Assembly (NCBI GenBank): GCA_027318585.1
Contig: DAHVOW010000008.1
Span: forward strand, 1 to 64,000
From: Methanobacteriaceae archaeon
Lineage (GTDB): Archaea; Methanobacteriota; Methanobacteria; Methanobacteriales; Methanobacteriaceae
Reading direction: 5' to 3'
DNA: 64,000 nucleotides
Each line of letters starts with the position of its first letter. Within the stretch, counting starts at the first letter, position 1. Of this stretch, positions 1-8,423 are shown piece after piece. The position numbers and the translations under genes were made by a program. The notes under the pieces were generated by a model, which saw nothing but the letters and a program-made list of their open reading frames with translations, made no database searches and was not told the DNA's origin.

Positions 1-338
1 ATGTCCAGACCCATGTTCATAGGACCAAACGCCACGTCTTCAATAACTGTGGGAGCAAATAGCTGGTCATCAGGGTTCTGGAAAACAATTCCCACCTTTT
101 GTCTGATTTTCATCAGATCATTTTTTTTGTATCCCAGTGGAGTTTCATCCACCAATACTTCACCAGAAGTAGGCCGGAGTATTCCATTGAAGTGTAAAAA
201 TAGAGTTGATTTACCCGCACCATTGGGGCCCAATAATGCCACCATTTTCCCCTTAGGAGCTTTAAAATTGACCTTTTCCAGTGCCTGGGTTCCATCCGGG
301 TAGTTATAAGTGATATTTTTAGTTTCGATGACGTTCAT
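1..338 (-). CDS. cbiO: Cobalt ECF transporter ATPase CbiO (partial, N-terminal part)
   Basis: N-terminal 112 residues of an ABC ATPase; the rest lies beyond the window edge. The Walker A motif GPNGAGKST and a Q-loop segment (VGIVFQNPDDQLFAPT) are visible. The QNPDDQ form of the Q-loop is typical of energy-coupling-factor ATPases such as CbiO and NikO. It would drive uptake of Co2+ (or Ni2+) with the membrane proteins encoded directly upstream on the same strand (cbiM, cbiN, cbiQ). A 141-bp A+T-rich gap separates it from cbiQ, so it may be read through or have its own promoter. The metal is inferred from the presence of CbiN; nickel cannot be excluded. Confidence 0.9.
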   Translation of the reverse strand, partial: MNVIETKNITYNYPDGTQALEKVNFKAPKGKMVALLGPNGAGKSTLFLHFNGILRPTSGEVLVDETPLGYKKNDLMKIRQKVGIVFQNPDDQLFAPTVIEDVAFGPMNMGLD

Positions 339-479
339 GATAGTCCTCTTTTATAATAATGCCGGTTTATCTTTTATATTTAATGATTATACGGATATTA
401 AATGTATTCTGTGCCTTAAAACTGATTAAAAGATTTAATTAAACTTAGAGTAAGGTTTAAAGATATTAAATTACAGGGT

Positions 480-1265
480 TTAGATTACGGGGAAGTTTAA
501 ACTTAAATAAATTCCTGCCAACAATAAAAGTTCGAATGATACTAGTAGTATAATGTTTTTGGACCCCGGAAATTCAATTTCATTCATAGCCTTCAGGGTT
601 CCATTGTAGCCCCGGGACTCCATGGCCATATGAAGTTTTTCTCCCTGGAACCAAGTGCGAATGAAGAGATTTCCGCCTAACATACCCAAACATCGCAGGC
701 TGTTTTTCCAGTCCGAGTATCCTAGGCGAGTTTTTTGCGATTGATGCATTTTCTCCGCCTCATCCAGAAATAGGAAGATGAAACGGTACATTAGCATTGA
801 CAATTCCACTATAATAGGTGGAATATGTACCCGGTGAAATATACTGAAAAGTTCAGTCATGGGAGTGGTGAAGGCCAGAAATACCAGGCAGGAAAAGGCA
901 CCTAACATTCTACTAAAAACCAAAAATCCTATCTGAACTCCGTCTCGATATATGACCAGATCTAGAGGGCCTAAAGAACCCAGCTGTACCATTATATCAG
1001 TAGAACCAAAAAACAATCCCATATATAAGAATGTGATTAAAGCAAATAATAAGGGAATAGAGATGAATTTAAAATAGAATTTATAGGGAATCTTTGCTTT
1101 AAAAATTAGAAGAGTAGGGATCAAAATGAAAACGAAGAGGGGAATAATGGGAGATGGTGACGCCACACAGATTATTAAAGTACTAACCGCGAAGAGAACT
1201 TTAAAGGTGGTGTTAACCTCTCTGAACCCATTGTTATGGGCATGATAATCTAAATGGCTCTCCAT
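480..1265 (-). CDS. cbiQ: Cobalt ECF transporter transmembrane protein CbiQ
   Basis: 261-residue polytopic membrane protein, the normal length for CbiQ. It has about five or six hydrophobic segments. The C-terminal cytoplasmic part carries EAEKMHQSQKTRLGYSDW and, near residue 220, EKLHMAMESRGYNG. The A-x-E-x-R-G-Y motif of the latter is the coupling-helix signature that contacts the ATPase in ECF transporters. It couples ATP hydrolysis by CbiO to metal translocation through CbiM. It starts 12 bp after cbiN, consistent with one transcript. Confidence 0.92.
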   Translation of the reverse strand: MESHLDYHAHNNGFREVNTTFKVLFAVSTLIICVASPSPIIPLFVFILIPTLLIFKAKIPYKFYFKFISIPLLFALITFLYMGLFFGSTDIMVQLGSLGPLDLVIYRDGVQIGFLVFSRMLGAFSCLVFLAFTTPMTELFSIFHRVHIPPIIVELSMLMYRFIFLFLDEAEKMHQSQKTRLGYSDWKNSLRCLGMLGGNLFIRTWFQGEKLHMAMESRGYNGTLKAMNEIEFPGSKNIILLVSFELLLLAGIYLSLNFPVI

Positions 1266-1277
1266 TTTTTATCAACC

Positions 1278-1571
1278 TTATTCTTGATAATCCTTTCTTT
1301 TCTTGTTTTTATAATATCCCAGGAAGTACCCAATAATGAAGGCGCCAATGGCTGCCTGAAGTGCAAATAATAAACTTTCGATCTCTCCACTAGGAGGCTC
1401 CCAGATGGGCTCAAACCAGGGCTGGTAACCTGTTTCCTCAATTACAGGCCCTGCATTTGAATCTGCTCCGGCAAAGTATCCTTCATCCTCACCTAATCCC
1501 GAGTAGAGAACCAGAGGAGTAACAGCAATAACTGCCACGGCCAGAAGCATTAATATATGTTTTTTCTCCAT
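1278..1571 (-). CDS. cbiN: Cobalt transport protein CbiN
   Basis: 97-residue protein with two transmembrane helices, one near residues 5-24 and one near 66-86, joined by an extracytoplasmic loop containing GEDEGYFAGADSNA. This is the CbiN layout. CbiN is the small auxiliary component that works with CbiM in cobalt uptake, and its presence favours cobalt over nickel as substrate (nickel systems usually use NikN or NikL). It ends 12 bp before cbiQ and starts directly after the cbiM stop, so translation is probably coupled. Confidence 0.92.
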   Translation of the reverse strand: MEKKHILMLLAVAVIAVTPLVLYSGLGEDEGYFAGADSNAGPVIEETGYQPWFEPIWEPPSGEIESLLFALQAAIGAFIIGYFLGYYKNKKRKDYQE

Positions 1572-2258
1572 CTACTTCCCCCCTACGACATCTGGAGCTT
1601 TAGTTTTAAGCATGACCCCTAACTGAGTAAGTATATCCGGTCTAAGCTTCTTAATATAATCAAATATTACCACGGTTAATAATCCCTCGGCCAGGGCCAG
1701 CGGTAACTGGGTGTAAGCGAATATAATCATGAATTTAATTAAAGATTCACTAAAAGTGGGTATGGGAAATGCCAGGGACAGTTGGATGGCCGTGGTTACG
1801 TAGGTTAATAGATCTCCAAAGGTTGCAGCTAGAAATACGGCTATGGATATAGAAATACCCATATTTTTGCATCCTTTATAGATTAACCAGGCACAGAAGG
1901 GGCCCACAATTCCCATGGAGAAAATATTGGCACCCAGGGTGGTGATACCTCCGTGTGCTAAAAGCAGGGCCTGGAAAACAAGGGTAATGGTGGCCAGTAC
2001 CGAAACCACAGCAGGTCCAAAAAGAATTGCACCCAGACCATTCCCAGTTGGATGAGAACAACTCCCGGTTACTGAGGGGAGTTTTAAAGAAGACAGAACA
2101 AACATAAAAGCGCCTGATACTGCTAATAATGGTTTAGATTCAGGGTTTTTGTCTGTTATCTTTTTAATCTGTATAACACCGTAAACCACCACTGGGATTG
2201 CTACTAAATACCAAAATAGACACCATTGCCAGGGCAAGAATCCTTCCATAATGTGCAT
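1572..2258 (-). CDS. cbiM: Cobalt transport protein CbiM (substrate-binding component)
   Basis: 228-residue membrane protein beginning MHIMEGFLP. The N-terminal Met-His is conserved in CbiM and NikM because the amino group and His2 ligate the metal. About six or seven hydrophobic segments follow, along with the conserved GSCSHPTGNGLGA segment. It gives the transporter its specificity. It is the first gene of the cbiMNQO run. Cobalt supports corrinoid synthesis for the methyltransferase of methanogenesis. A TATA-like element and a 5' leader with a dyad lie upstream. Confidence 0.93.
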   Translation of the reverse strand: MHIMEGFLPWQWCLFWYLVAIPVVVYGVIQIKKITDKNPESKPLLAVSGAFMFVLSSLKLPSVTGSCSHPTGNGLGAILFGPAVVSVLATITLVFQALLLAHGGITTLGANIFSMGIVGPFCAWLIYKGCKNMGISISIAVFLAATFGDLLTYVTTAIQLSLAFPIPTFSESLIKFMIIFAYTQLPLALAEGLLTVVIFDYIKKLRPDILTQLGVMLKTKAPDVVGGK

Positions 2259-2677
2259 AGTGAGTCTCCTTTAAATTTACCAAATACTGAAAATTCTATT
2301 TTCTATAATTACCTTCTCTTGAACAAATTTTATCAATAAAGGTTGACCTCAACACTTGGAGGCCTCTTACACTCTTATGTTAAGAACGGATAGCCATATA
2401 AAGATTTCCATTTAACTTGAAAAAAAATCATTTGAAGTTGAAAAAATTGATGATATATTCACAAATTTTAGTTAAGAAAATCCATATTACCATAGAACCA
2501 ATCCACTTTACGGGAATATTAAGTCCTAATAGTTTATATACGCATTTGAGGAATTTAGGCGTAGGCAAACTTTATTACTGAAAAATTAATATTATAATAC
2601 ATCAGCATATTATCTGATTGATAATACTAAGATAATATTTCAATTAAATCTCTTCAGATTGATTTAGATGTGATACT
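2259..2677. other. Divergent intergenic region between cbiM and the coiled-coil protein gene
   Basis: 419 bp without a credible reading frame. It holds the cbiM promoter and leader described separately. For the plus-strand gene it holds a TTTATATA element at 2533-2540, about 140 bp before its start, and a GTGAT ribosome binding site at about 2669. The centre is A+T-rich and shows no RNA gene I can recognise. Confidence 0.5.
2347..2403 (-). promoter_or_regulatory. Putative promoter and leader dyad of cbiMNQO
   Basis: On the minus strand, TTTATATGG at 2402-2394 preceded by a purine-rich GGAAATC resembles an archaeal BRE/TATA pair. Transcription would begin near 2373 and leave a leader of about 115 nt. 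That leader contains a bulged dyad, CCTC-AA (2347-2352) against TTGGAGG (2356-2362). It could be a metal-responsive operator or an RNA hairpin; no known riboswitch class was recognised. Confidence 0.4.
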
Positions 2678-3340
2678 ATGGGCTTAGCAGAAACCTTAGA
2701 TGAACTCCAAGAATTTATGGTTGAAATTGAAAAATTATTCACTGTGAATTTAGAGTATCCAAGAAGTGAAGATGCTATTTTTTTGGAAGAAGAAGTTCAA
2801 AAGCTGAAAATTCTCCGCGAGAAAGAATCAGAACTTTTAACACAGCTTAGGGATCTGGGAGGAGATGATGATGTAGACTCTCTTAAAAAATACGCAGCCC
2901 AAAAAGATATGTTAAATTCACCATTGGCAGAAGATCCCAGGTTTAATTTATATAGTGAAGAAGAAGAACAAAATATTCGGGAAATGGGTGCTTTATCATT
3001 GGATATTTTAACACTACATGAAGCAATGCATGAAATTTTATACAAAAAGCCGGGTGTTATTCCGGAAATGATTTATTATTTCAAAGAGACAGTGGAACGT
3101 TTCAATACTCTGGAACAGCCCCGTGTCGAAAAATTAGTAGACGATTTAAACCTAACCGTTCAAGAATCACAGAAAGTCCTATCCAATGCCAATAAATCGG
3201 TGGAAAATGCTCAAGAAATGTTGGACGATGTCAATACGTACAAAACACCCATGATAATTGGTATAGGAGTTTTTGGTGTACTTTTAATAGCCATAATGAT
3301 CATGATACTAATTGTACTGGTGAAAATCGCATTCTTTTAG
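2678..3340 (+). CDS. Tail-anchored coiled-coil protein, function unknown
   Basis: 220 residues, acidic and almost entirely helical. No domain is recognised. Residues 1-75 and 125-185 have heptad-like Leu/Ile spacing suggesting coiled coils, and the last 30 residues form one strongly hydrophobic helix (residues ~192-217). It is therefore probably anchored in the membrane by its C-terminus with the coiled coil facing the cytoplasm. The ATG is supported by a GTGAT ribosome binding site about 5 bp upstream. It stands alone between divergent and convergent neighbours. A role as a scaffold or sensor tether is possible but nothing in the sequence decides it. Confidence 0.8.
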   Translation: MGLAETLDELQEFMVEIEKLFTVNLEYPRSEDAIFLEEEVQKLKILREKESELLTQLRDLGGDDDVDSLKKYAAQKDMLNSPLAEDPRFNLYSEEEEQNIREMGALSLDILTLHEAMHEILYKKPGVIPEMIYYFKETVERFNTLEQPRVEKLVDDLNLTVQESQKVLSNANKSVENAQEMLDDVNTYKTPMIIGIGVFGVLLIAIMIMILIVLVKIAFF

Positions 3341-3456
3341 ATATTAAAAGAAACAAAACTATTTGAAGAATTATCTAACGTTTAATAACGTTTAATTATT
3401 TAATTTTAAAAAGAACAAAAATTATAAAGTAAAATTAAAAAAAGGTGGAATAAAAC

Positions 3457-3675
<219 letters not shown>

Positions 3676-3695
3676 ATTAAATCACTTTCCAAATT

Positions 3696-3745
3696 AGCCA
3701 TTAAAATGGCTTGACTTATCGTATTAATTTCTCCACGTATAAACT
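3696..3745 (-). promoter_or_regulatory. Leader hairpin and TATA element of the TRAM gene
   Basis: A 16-nt inverted repeat at 3696-3711 forms a 7-bp stem (AGCCATT/AATGGCT) with a 2-nt centre. It lies 20 bp upstream of the TRAM start codon. A TTTATAC element on the minus strand near 3737-3745 would place it near the 5' end of the transcript or in the operator position. Confidence 0.4.
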
Positions 3746-3881
3746 TATGTGAAAAATTGCTAGAATTTTTTTTAAAAAAACCGATTTTTTTGATTTTTAA
3801 GAAGTTTGGTGAGAATTTCTACCAACAAGTTCCTATTAGAATATCCACAATCTTTCTTAAAAACCTATGATTTCAAAAATC

Positions 3882-3898
3882 ATATAAAATCATATAAA
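3882..3898 (+). promoter_or_regulatory. Promoter of a probably leaderless pyrF transcript
   Basis: Two overlapping ATATAAA elements, at 3882-3888 and 3892-3898. The first lies 22 bp upstream of the pyrF ATG, the usual TATA-to-start-site distance. No ribosome binding site sits between them, so transcription probably starts at or next to the start codon. Confidence 0.5.
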
Positions 3899-3909
3899 CA
3901 ACTAAAAAC

Positions 3910-4560
3910 ATGGAAGTCAAAAACAGGATCATAGTTGCTCTGGACGTTCCGGACTTGGAAGAAGCAATACAAGTGCTGGATTCAGTTAGAGAAAATGTGG
4001 ACACAGTTAAAATAGGATATCCCCTGGCTCTATCACAGGGGCTTGATTCCATCTCAACCATTAAAGAAGAATTTGGTTGCCAAGTGATTGCTGATTTTAA
4101 AGTAGCCGATATCCCTGAAACCAATCTTAAAATAGCTGATTTAACCTTCCACGCTGGTGCTGATGCGATTATTGTCCATGGTTTTGTGGGTGATGACAGT
4201 GCCCAGGCTTGCATGGATTCTGCTCAAAGAAATGGTGGAGAAATATTTTTATTAACAGAAATGTCACACCCTGGAGCTTCAAAATTTATTAAGCCTGTTT
4301 CTCTTGATATAGCCAGGATGGGTGTTAAAATGGGTATCAAAAACTTTGTAGGCCCATCAACACGGCTAGATCGCCTGGAAAAGATAAGAGAAGTAATTGG
4401 ACCAGATTCTTTCCTTATCTCTCCGGGTGTGGGTGCCCAGGGAGGGGATCCGAAAGATACGCTTAAATTCGCAGACGCAATCATCATTGGGCGCAGTATC
4501 TATCTATCCAAAGATCCTGAACTTGCGATTCAGTCTTTCATAAATAGTATTGAAGAATAA
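3910..4560 (+). CDS. pyrF: Orotidine 5'-phosphate decarboxylase
   Basis: 216 residues, a typical archaeal OMP decarboxylase. It converts orotidine monophosphate to UMP, the last step of pyrimidine synthesis. The barrel opens with RIIVALDVPDLEEA, and the catalytic signature DFKVADIPET supplies the Asp-Lys-x-x-Asp charge network. The phosphate-binding end is GVGAQGGDP with IIIGRSIY. The start ATG has no ribosome binding site and lies about 22 bp from a TATA box, suggesting a leaderless message. Its last 57 bp overlap the end of the convergent membrane-protein gene. Confidence 0.96.
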   Translation: MEVKNRIIVALDVPDLEEAIQVLDSVRENVDTVKIGYPLALSQGLDSISTIKEEFGCQVIADFKVADIPETNLKIADLTFHAGADAIIVHGFVGDDSAQACMDSAQRNGGEIFLLTEMSHPGASKFIKPVSLDIARMGVKMGIKNFVGPSTRLDRLEKIREVIGPDSFLISPGVGAQGGDPKDTLKFADAIIIGRSIYLSKDPELAIQSFINSIEE

Positions 4561-5094
4561 ACCGGCCGCTTCATAGGCCAAATCAAAAAGAAGAAAGTAA
4601 ATGAATGTTTCTGGTTGGAAAAAAATAATTTCTGGAAATACCTGATAGTAATGTTGAATTAAGCCTCCCAGAGCCAGAAACAATACCGCCAATTTAAGAG
4701 CTAAACGATATTTAAAAAATAGATTTAGTTTCTTTTTTCCACTTAACCAGGATGCATCATTTCCAAATTCATCTATATAAGCAGCAGAAATACATATCAA
4801 GAGGGCCACTATTCCCAACGAAGGAATTCCAAAAATAGCCAGTATGGATAGGAATATAATAAGAGTGATAACGTGTGCTAGACGATCAACCTTCCCAGCC
4901 AGGAGGGTGCCTACTAATATGGCTATGAATATGGTGGCAGCGTCGCTACTAGTAACCGACAAATAACCAATGGCCAGTACGCATATAAAACCGGCACCAA
5001 GCGCTAAAGCTGTGTTTTTCTTCTCATCCTGAGCATCGTCGGAAAGTTTCATGAAAAATCCGGCCAGCGGATAAAAAATAGCCTCAATTAGCAT
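4504..5094 (-). CDS. Polytopic membrane protein with two Asp-rich motifs, function unknown
   Basis: 196 residues with about five hydrophobic helices. I do not recognise a family. Two acidic clusters stand out in the loops: SDDAQDEK near residue 18 and YIDEFGND near residue 106. Pairs of Asp-rich loops in a membrane protein recall metal-diphosphate-binding enzymes such as UbiA-type prenyltransferases, but the exact NDxxDxxxD pattern is absent, so this is only a resemblance. Its 3' end overlaps pyrF by 57 bp on the opposite strand, and such a long overlap could give antisense interaction between the two messages. Confidence 0.75.
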   Translation of the reverse strand: MLIEAIFYPLAGFFMKLSDDAQDEKKNTALALGAGFICVLAIGYLSVTSSDAATIFIAILVGTLLAGKVDRLAHVITLIIFLSILAIFGIPSLGIVALLICISAAYIDEFGNDASWLSGKKKLNLFFKYRLALKLAVLFLALGGLIQHYYQVFPEIIFFQPETFIYFLLFDLAYEAAGLFFNTIYERLNRKFRIFG

Positions 5095-5146
5095 ATTAAT
5101 CGTGTTTTATCAATCCTGAGCGGACTTTGATATTAGACCATGTCAA

Positions 5147-6061
5147 TTACATAATCTCCTTTGCACCTGCCACCATGAGGGGGAATATGATGGTAGCATC
5201 CCCTATAACCGTGACCAGACTGGATCCTGCCCTGGCTTTAGCCCAGGATTTTGCCTCCTCCAGTGGAGCACCACCTAAACTCCCGGTTTCACTTCGATCC
5301 ATGGTGATCTGAATAGCAGCATCCACTCCTCCTTTTATAAGATTTGAGGCCAGAGCATAATGTTTTGGTAATCCTCCTCCCAAAATAATAGTGGCAACCT
5401 TTTGGGCATCAAAAACCTGATCAGATAATTTATGCATATCTCCCACTGCATCCAGTTGGAGTGGATTATCCTGGGTGTACATCCAGAGTTGCAAACCCAA
5501 CATACTATCCACAAGTCCTGGTGCATAAATGGGCACATCCTTTAGGGCAGCGGTGCGTATTATGGATTCATCATCTTCAAGTAGCAGACCAATTTTCTTG
5601 ATGAACTCCTGGATGGTGAGATGGTTATTTTCTTGGGAGATGTTGGAAATCATGGGGATTATCTTTCTCTCAAAAACTTCAAAATCCTCAGAACTGGTAT
5701 ATATGTCCCCTATTCGACCCATACCCATGTCACAGAGTTGTTCATCATTATGCTCTAATCCGCGGTAGTGTGCCCCGCCGAAGGCCTCCAATAAGTCATG
5801 GGTAATGTTAGCCCCGCTGGTTATGAAGGCCTGAACATGGCCGTCATTTATCAGATCCCTTATTATTTTACGAAGACCTCCGGGGACCATTGGTCCAGCC
5901 ACACTTAAGAACACCGCAGTATCCTCATCGGCCATAACTTCAGCCATTAAATCTGTAGCCCTATAAATACGCCCGGCCCCTAAAGCTCCTGCTTTTCCCA
6001 TCTCCTCCAGAAGCTCCTTAATACTCATTCCTTCCCTGATATTCATTTGTTGAACTTTCAA
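5147..6061 (-). CDS. dys: Deoxyhypusine synthase
   Basis: 304 residues matching archaeal deoxyhypusine synthase. It transfers the aminobutyl group of spermidine to a lysine of translation factor aIF5A. Visible signatures are FLSVAGPMVPGGLRKII, TSGANITHDL, and the active-site lysine in GGGLPKHYAL, followed by the NAD-binding end GSLGGAPLEEAKSWAK. The chosen start is a TTG preceded by GTGAT at 5 bp spacing; an ATG five codons later is an alternative. The family is also thought to supply the spermidine-dependent modification common to all archaea. Confidence 0.95.
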   Translation of the reverse strand: MKVQQMNIREGMSIKELLEEMGKAGALGAGRIYRATDLMAEVMADEDTAVFLSVAGPMVPGGLRKIIRDLINDGHVQAFITSGANITHDLLEAFGGAHYRGLEHNDEQLCDMGMGRIGDIYTSSEDFEVFERKIIPMISNISQENNHLTIQEFIKKIGLLLEDDESIIRTAALKDVPIYAPGLVDSMLGLQLWMYTQDNPLQLDAVGDMHKLSDQVFDAQKVATIILGGGLPKHYALASNLIKGGVDAAIQITMDRSETGSLGGAPLEEAKSWAKARAGSSLVTVIGDATIIFPLMVAGAKEIM

Positions 6062-6177
6062 ATCTAATCACGACCTCAAAACCAGCTGTTAAAATTAGAA
6101 TAGTAAATTATTTGTTCTAAAAAATCTGGATCAGTAAATAATCTTATTAAAAATTTAGTCATAATTTAATTTAATAC

Positions 6178-7059
6178 TTATTTTATGCCAGCGATCTTGT
6201 CCAGTAAATCCGTGCGAGTGACTATTCCAATGGATTTTCCATTATCATCCATTACAATAAGACGACCAATATGATTTCTGTTCATGATTTCAATAGCCTC
6301 AGCAATCATGACTTCTTCTTCAACCGTAATTATGTCGGTGGACATAATATCGGCCACCTTTAGATCTTCTTTACCTTCAGCCAGGGCCTGTGATATGTCA
6401 CTGAGTGTCAGCATACCCACAATTTCACCTTCATTGGTTACGGGAGCTCCTTCAATTTCTCGCTGCGATAGTAACAAAGCTGCCTCCCTGATCTGTTTAG
6501 AAATATCTAGGGTAGTTAATTTTTTGGTAGCAACCTCAATAACCTTTTTCTTAGGTATGCTCCTTATGGCAGTAGTATCCAGAAGCAGGATGTTATCCAT
6601 ATCATCCCTACCAACCACTTCACCATCAACCACCAGTTTATTAACTGGAGTGGGACCAATTCGAACTTTATCACCCAGATCTAAGTGTTTTATATTACCC
6701 ACTGCTTTAATAGCAGCTTCACATTCACCAGGGTGAGTTATGCTGGTGAACTCGATCTTGGTTACCGACAGATCTTTAAGTTTTTTTCCATCTTTATAGA
6801 TGGGAACGAGAGTTTGTTTATCAGATTCGTCGATATTAAGGGTTTGGTATGCTTTTACAGTCGGTTTATATCCACCACGTGGACCTGGAACTCCTTTAAC
6901 TAAACCTAAACTTCTAAGGGATTGCATCTGATTACGAATTGTACCCGGGTTACGATTCATTACCTCGGCTATTTCTTCTCCCTTAATGGACTTACCGTCG
7001 GCCTTGCGGTATAAATTAATAAGACTTTGCAGGATTTCCTTCTGGACTGAAGTTAACAT
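6178..7059 (-). CDS. HTH and CBS-domain transcriptional regulator
   Basis: About 293 residues. An N-terminal winged helix (LTSVQKEILQSLINLY through PGPRGGYKPTVKAYQTL) is followed by a middle domain of about 100 residues. Two CBS motifs end the protein (AALLLSQREIEGAPVTNEGEIVGMLT and MSTDIITVEEEVMIAEAIEIM). CBS pairs usually bind adenosyl ligands such as ATP, AMP or SAM, so the protein probably senses energy or methyl status and acts on DNA. The ATG at 7059 is preferred because GGGGTG precedes it; an in-frame TTG four codons earlier lacks a proper site. Target genes are unknown. Confidence 0.88.
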   Translation of the reverse strand: MLTSVQKEILQSLINLYRKADGKSIKGEEIAEVMNRNPGTIRNQMQSLRSLGLVKGVPGPRGGYKPTVKAYQTLNIDESDKQTLVPIYKDGKKLKDLSVTKIEFTSITHPGECEAAIKAVGNIKHLDLGDKVRIGPTPVNKLVVDGEVVGRDDMDNILLLDTTAIRSIPKKKVIEVATKKLTTLDISKQIREAALLLSQREIEGAPVTNEGEIVGMLTLSDISQALAEGKEDLKVADIMSTDIITVEEEVMIAEAIEIMNRNHIGRLIVMDDNGKSIGIVTRTDLLDKIAGIK

Positions 7060-7270
7060 AAAACACCCCAAGTTTGGTTTATTAAATATTTATCATTATA
7101 AATCAATATAAATGTTAGCATATAATATTATTTTTTCTTTTATCCTAATGATTCTTTGAAGATGACTAACCTTAGATTCCTGTTATATTAACTATTGTAA
7201 TTTTATCATTCCAGTGCAAAATTTTTGAAACAAAAATTTAACATACGGATAACTACAATTTAAGTAAAAT

Positions 7271-7732
7271 ATGAAACTCAAATTTCACAACAAATTTCTA
7301 GTATCATGCCTGCTGATTTTCATTCTGGTTTTAATATGTTCTTACTACGCATCTAACTACGAAAACAAAGGGGAATATCCATCTTATGGAACTATTTTAT
7401 CTTCAAACCCGGTTGGAGAAGTGGTCTTTGTCGATGGATCTGTTGACAACATTTACCCTGATAGTTATAATTTGATAACAAGTTATCGAGGACAAATCGT
7501 GAATATTAATGTATCAGGACCATCTCCGGCAAATTTAGGGGACCAGGTAAGCATAATAGGAATTTTAGGTCCTTCAAAGCAGATGATTAAAGTAGAAAAA
7601 ATCAGCGTGCTAACCAAATGGAAGACCCAATTTCTGCTTTTAAGATCCTTCATTGCCATAATATTAATGATAATCATCTTTTCATATTTTTGGAGATTTG
7701 ATTCTAAAAATTTCGATTTTAGGAGGCGATAA
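7271..7732 (+). CDS. Membrane-anchored protein with OB-fold-like extracytoplasmic domain
   Basis: 153 residues. A hydrophobic helix at residues 8-26 and another at about 125-143 bracket a beta-rich domain (GEVVFVDGSVDNIY, YRGQIVNINVSGPSPANLGDQVSIIG). The strand pattern and the phrase GDQVSIIGILGPSK resemble small OB-fold domains of the CcmE or tRNA_anti-like type. No ligand residues are evident. It is followed 1 bp later by the DUF457-type gene, whose ribosome binding site sits in its last codons, so the two are translationally linked. Confidence 0.75.
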   Translation: MKLKFHNKFLVSCLLIFILVLICSYYASNYENKGEYPSYGTILSSNPVGEVVFVDGSVDNIYPDSYNLITSYRGQIVNINVSGPSPANLGDQVSIIGILGPSKQMIKVEKISVLTKWKTQFLLLRSFIAIILMIIIFSYFWRFDSKNFDFRRR

Positions 7733-7733
7733 T

Positions 7734-8219
7734 ATGCCAGATTTGCTTGGACATATTGCCTTTGCGTATATTCTTTGCAGATTATTATATTTCAAATATC
7801 CAACTTTTGACTCAGCTAATACAGTTTTAGTTATGTTAGGATCATTATTACCGGATTTAGCTAAATTAGGAGTAATTTTTCAAACATTTTTTTCCATTCA
7901 TATCTTTGGATACAATATAAATGATTATATCTACGGTTTGCATACCCCATTTTCATCAATATTTTTGGCAGGATTAATCGCCATCTTTTTTAATGAAAAA
8001 AAATATGCTTTCTTATTTCTATTATTAGGAGCATTCACCCATTATGCCTTAGATTTACTATTGATCCAGGTTGGAGGAGGATACTTCTTTTTATTCCCTA
8101 TTAGTTGGCAAATCTTCCATCTAGACCTCTTACCTCCAGATGGTTATTTATTTACTTTATTTTCAGTGATAGTCGCAATTTTGTTATATTTCTATGGAAA
8201 ATTTCCAAATACCAATTAA
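7734..8219 (+). CDS. DUF457/YdjM-type membrane-bound metal-dependent hydrolase
   Basis: 161 residues with four or five hydrophobic helices. The motifs MPDLLGHIAFAY, GSLLPDLAK, HTPFSSIF and THYALDLLL place conserved His and Asp residues as in the YdjM (DUF457) family, annotated as membrane-bound metal-dependent hydrolases. The substrate is unknown. The ATG at 7734 is preceded by a strong AGGAGG at 7721-7726; an upstream in-frame TTG lacks this. The pair with the preceding OB-fold-like protein suggests a membrane-associated task. Confidence 0.82.
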   Translation: MPDLLGHIAFAYILCRLLYFKYPTFDSANTVLVMLGSLLPDLAKLGVIFQTFFSIHIFGYNINDYIYGLHTPFSSIFLAGLIAIFFNEKKYAFLFLLLGAFTHYALDLLLIQVGGGYFFLFPISWQIFHLDLLPPDGYLFTLFSVIVAILLYFYGKFPNTN

Positions 8220-8423
8220 TATCTTAAATAAACCATCTAATAATATCTAATTTTCAAAACAGGCCCTTTTAAAATTATTTATAGGCCATATAACAATTAA
8301 TGATTCAAATACCAATTAGGTTTGAGATTAGCAATATTATTATAAATCATAAATTTTCATAACAAAAGGTATTTAAGAATCAATCATAATAATAAGATAC
8401 AGTATCTTCTTGGGGGGGGATCA

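Noticed and set aside
1250..1441. 63-residue open frame overlapping cbiN
   Set aside because: It lies within cbiN in another frame on the same strand and shows no conserved motif; cbiN itself is certain.
2259..2677. Cobalamin riboswitch upstream of cbiM
   Set aside because: No B12-box-like conserved sequence was found, and only a short dyad is present.
3881..3900. Tandem CATATAAAA-type repeats as a possible CRISPR or iteron
   Set aside because: There are only two short copies, and they are fully explained as TATA elements of pyrF.
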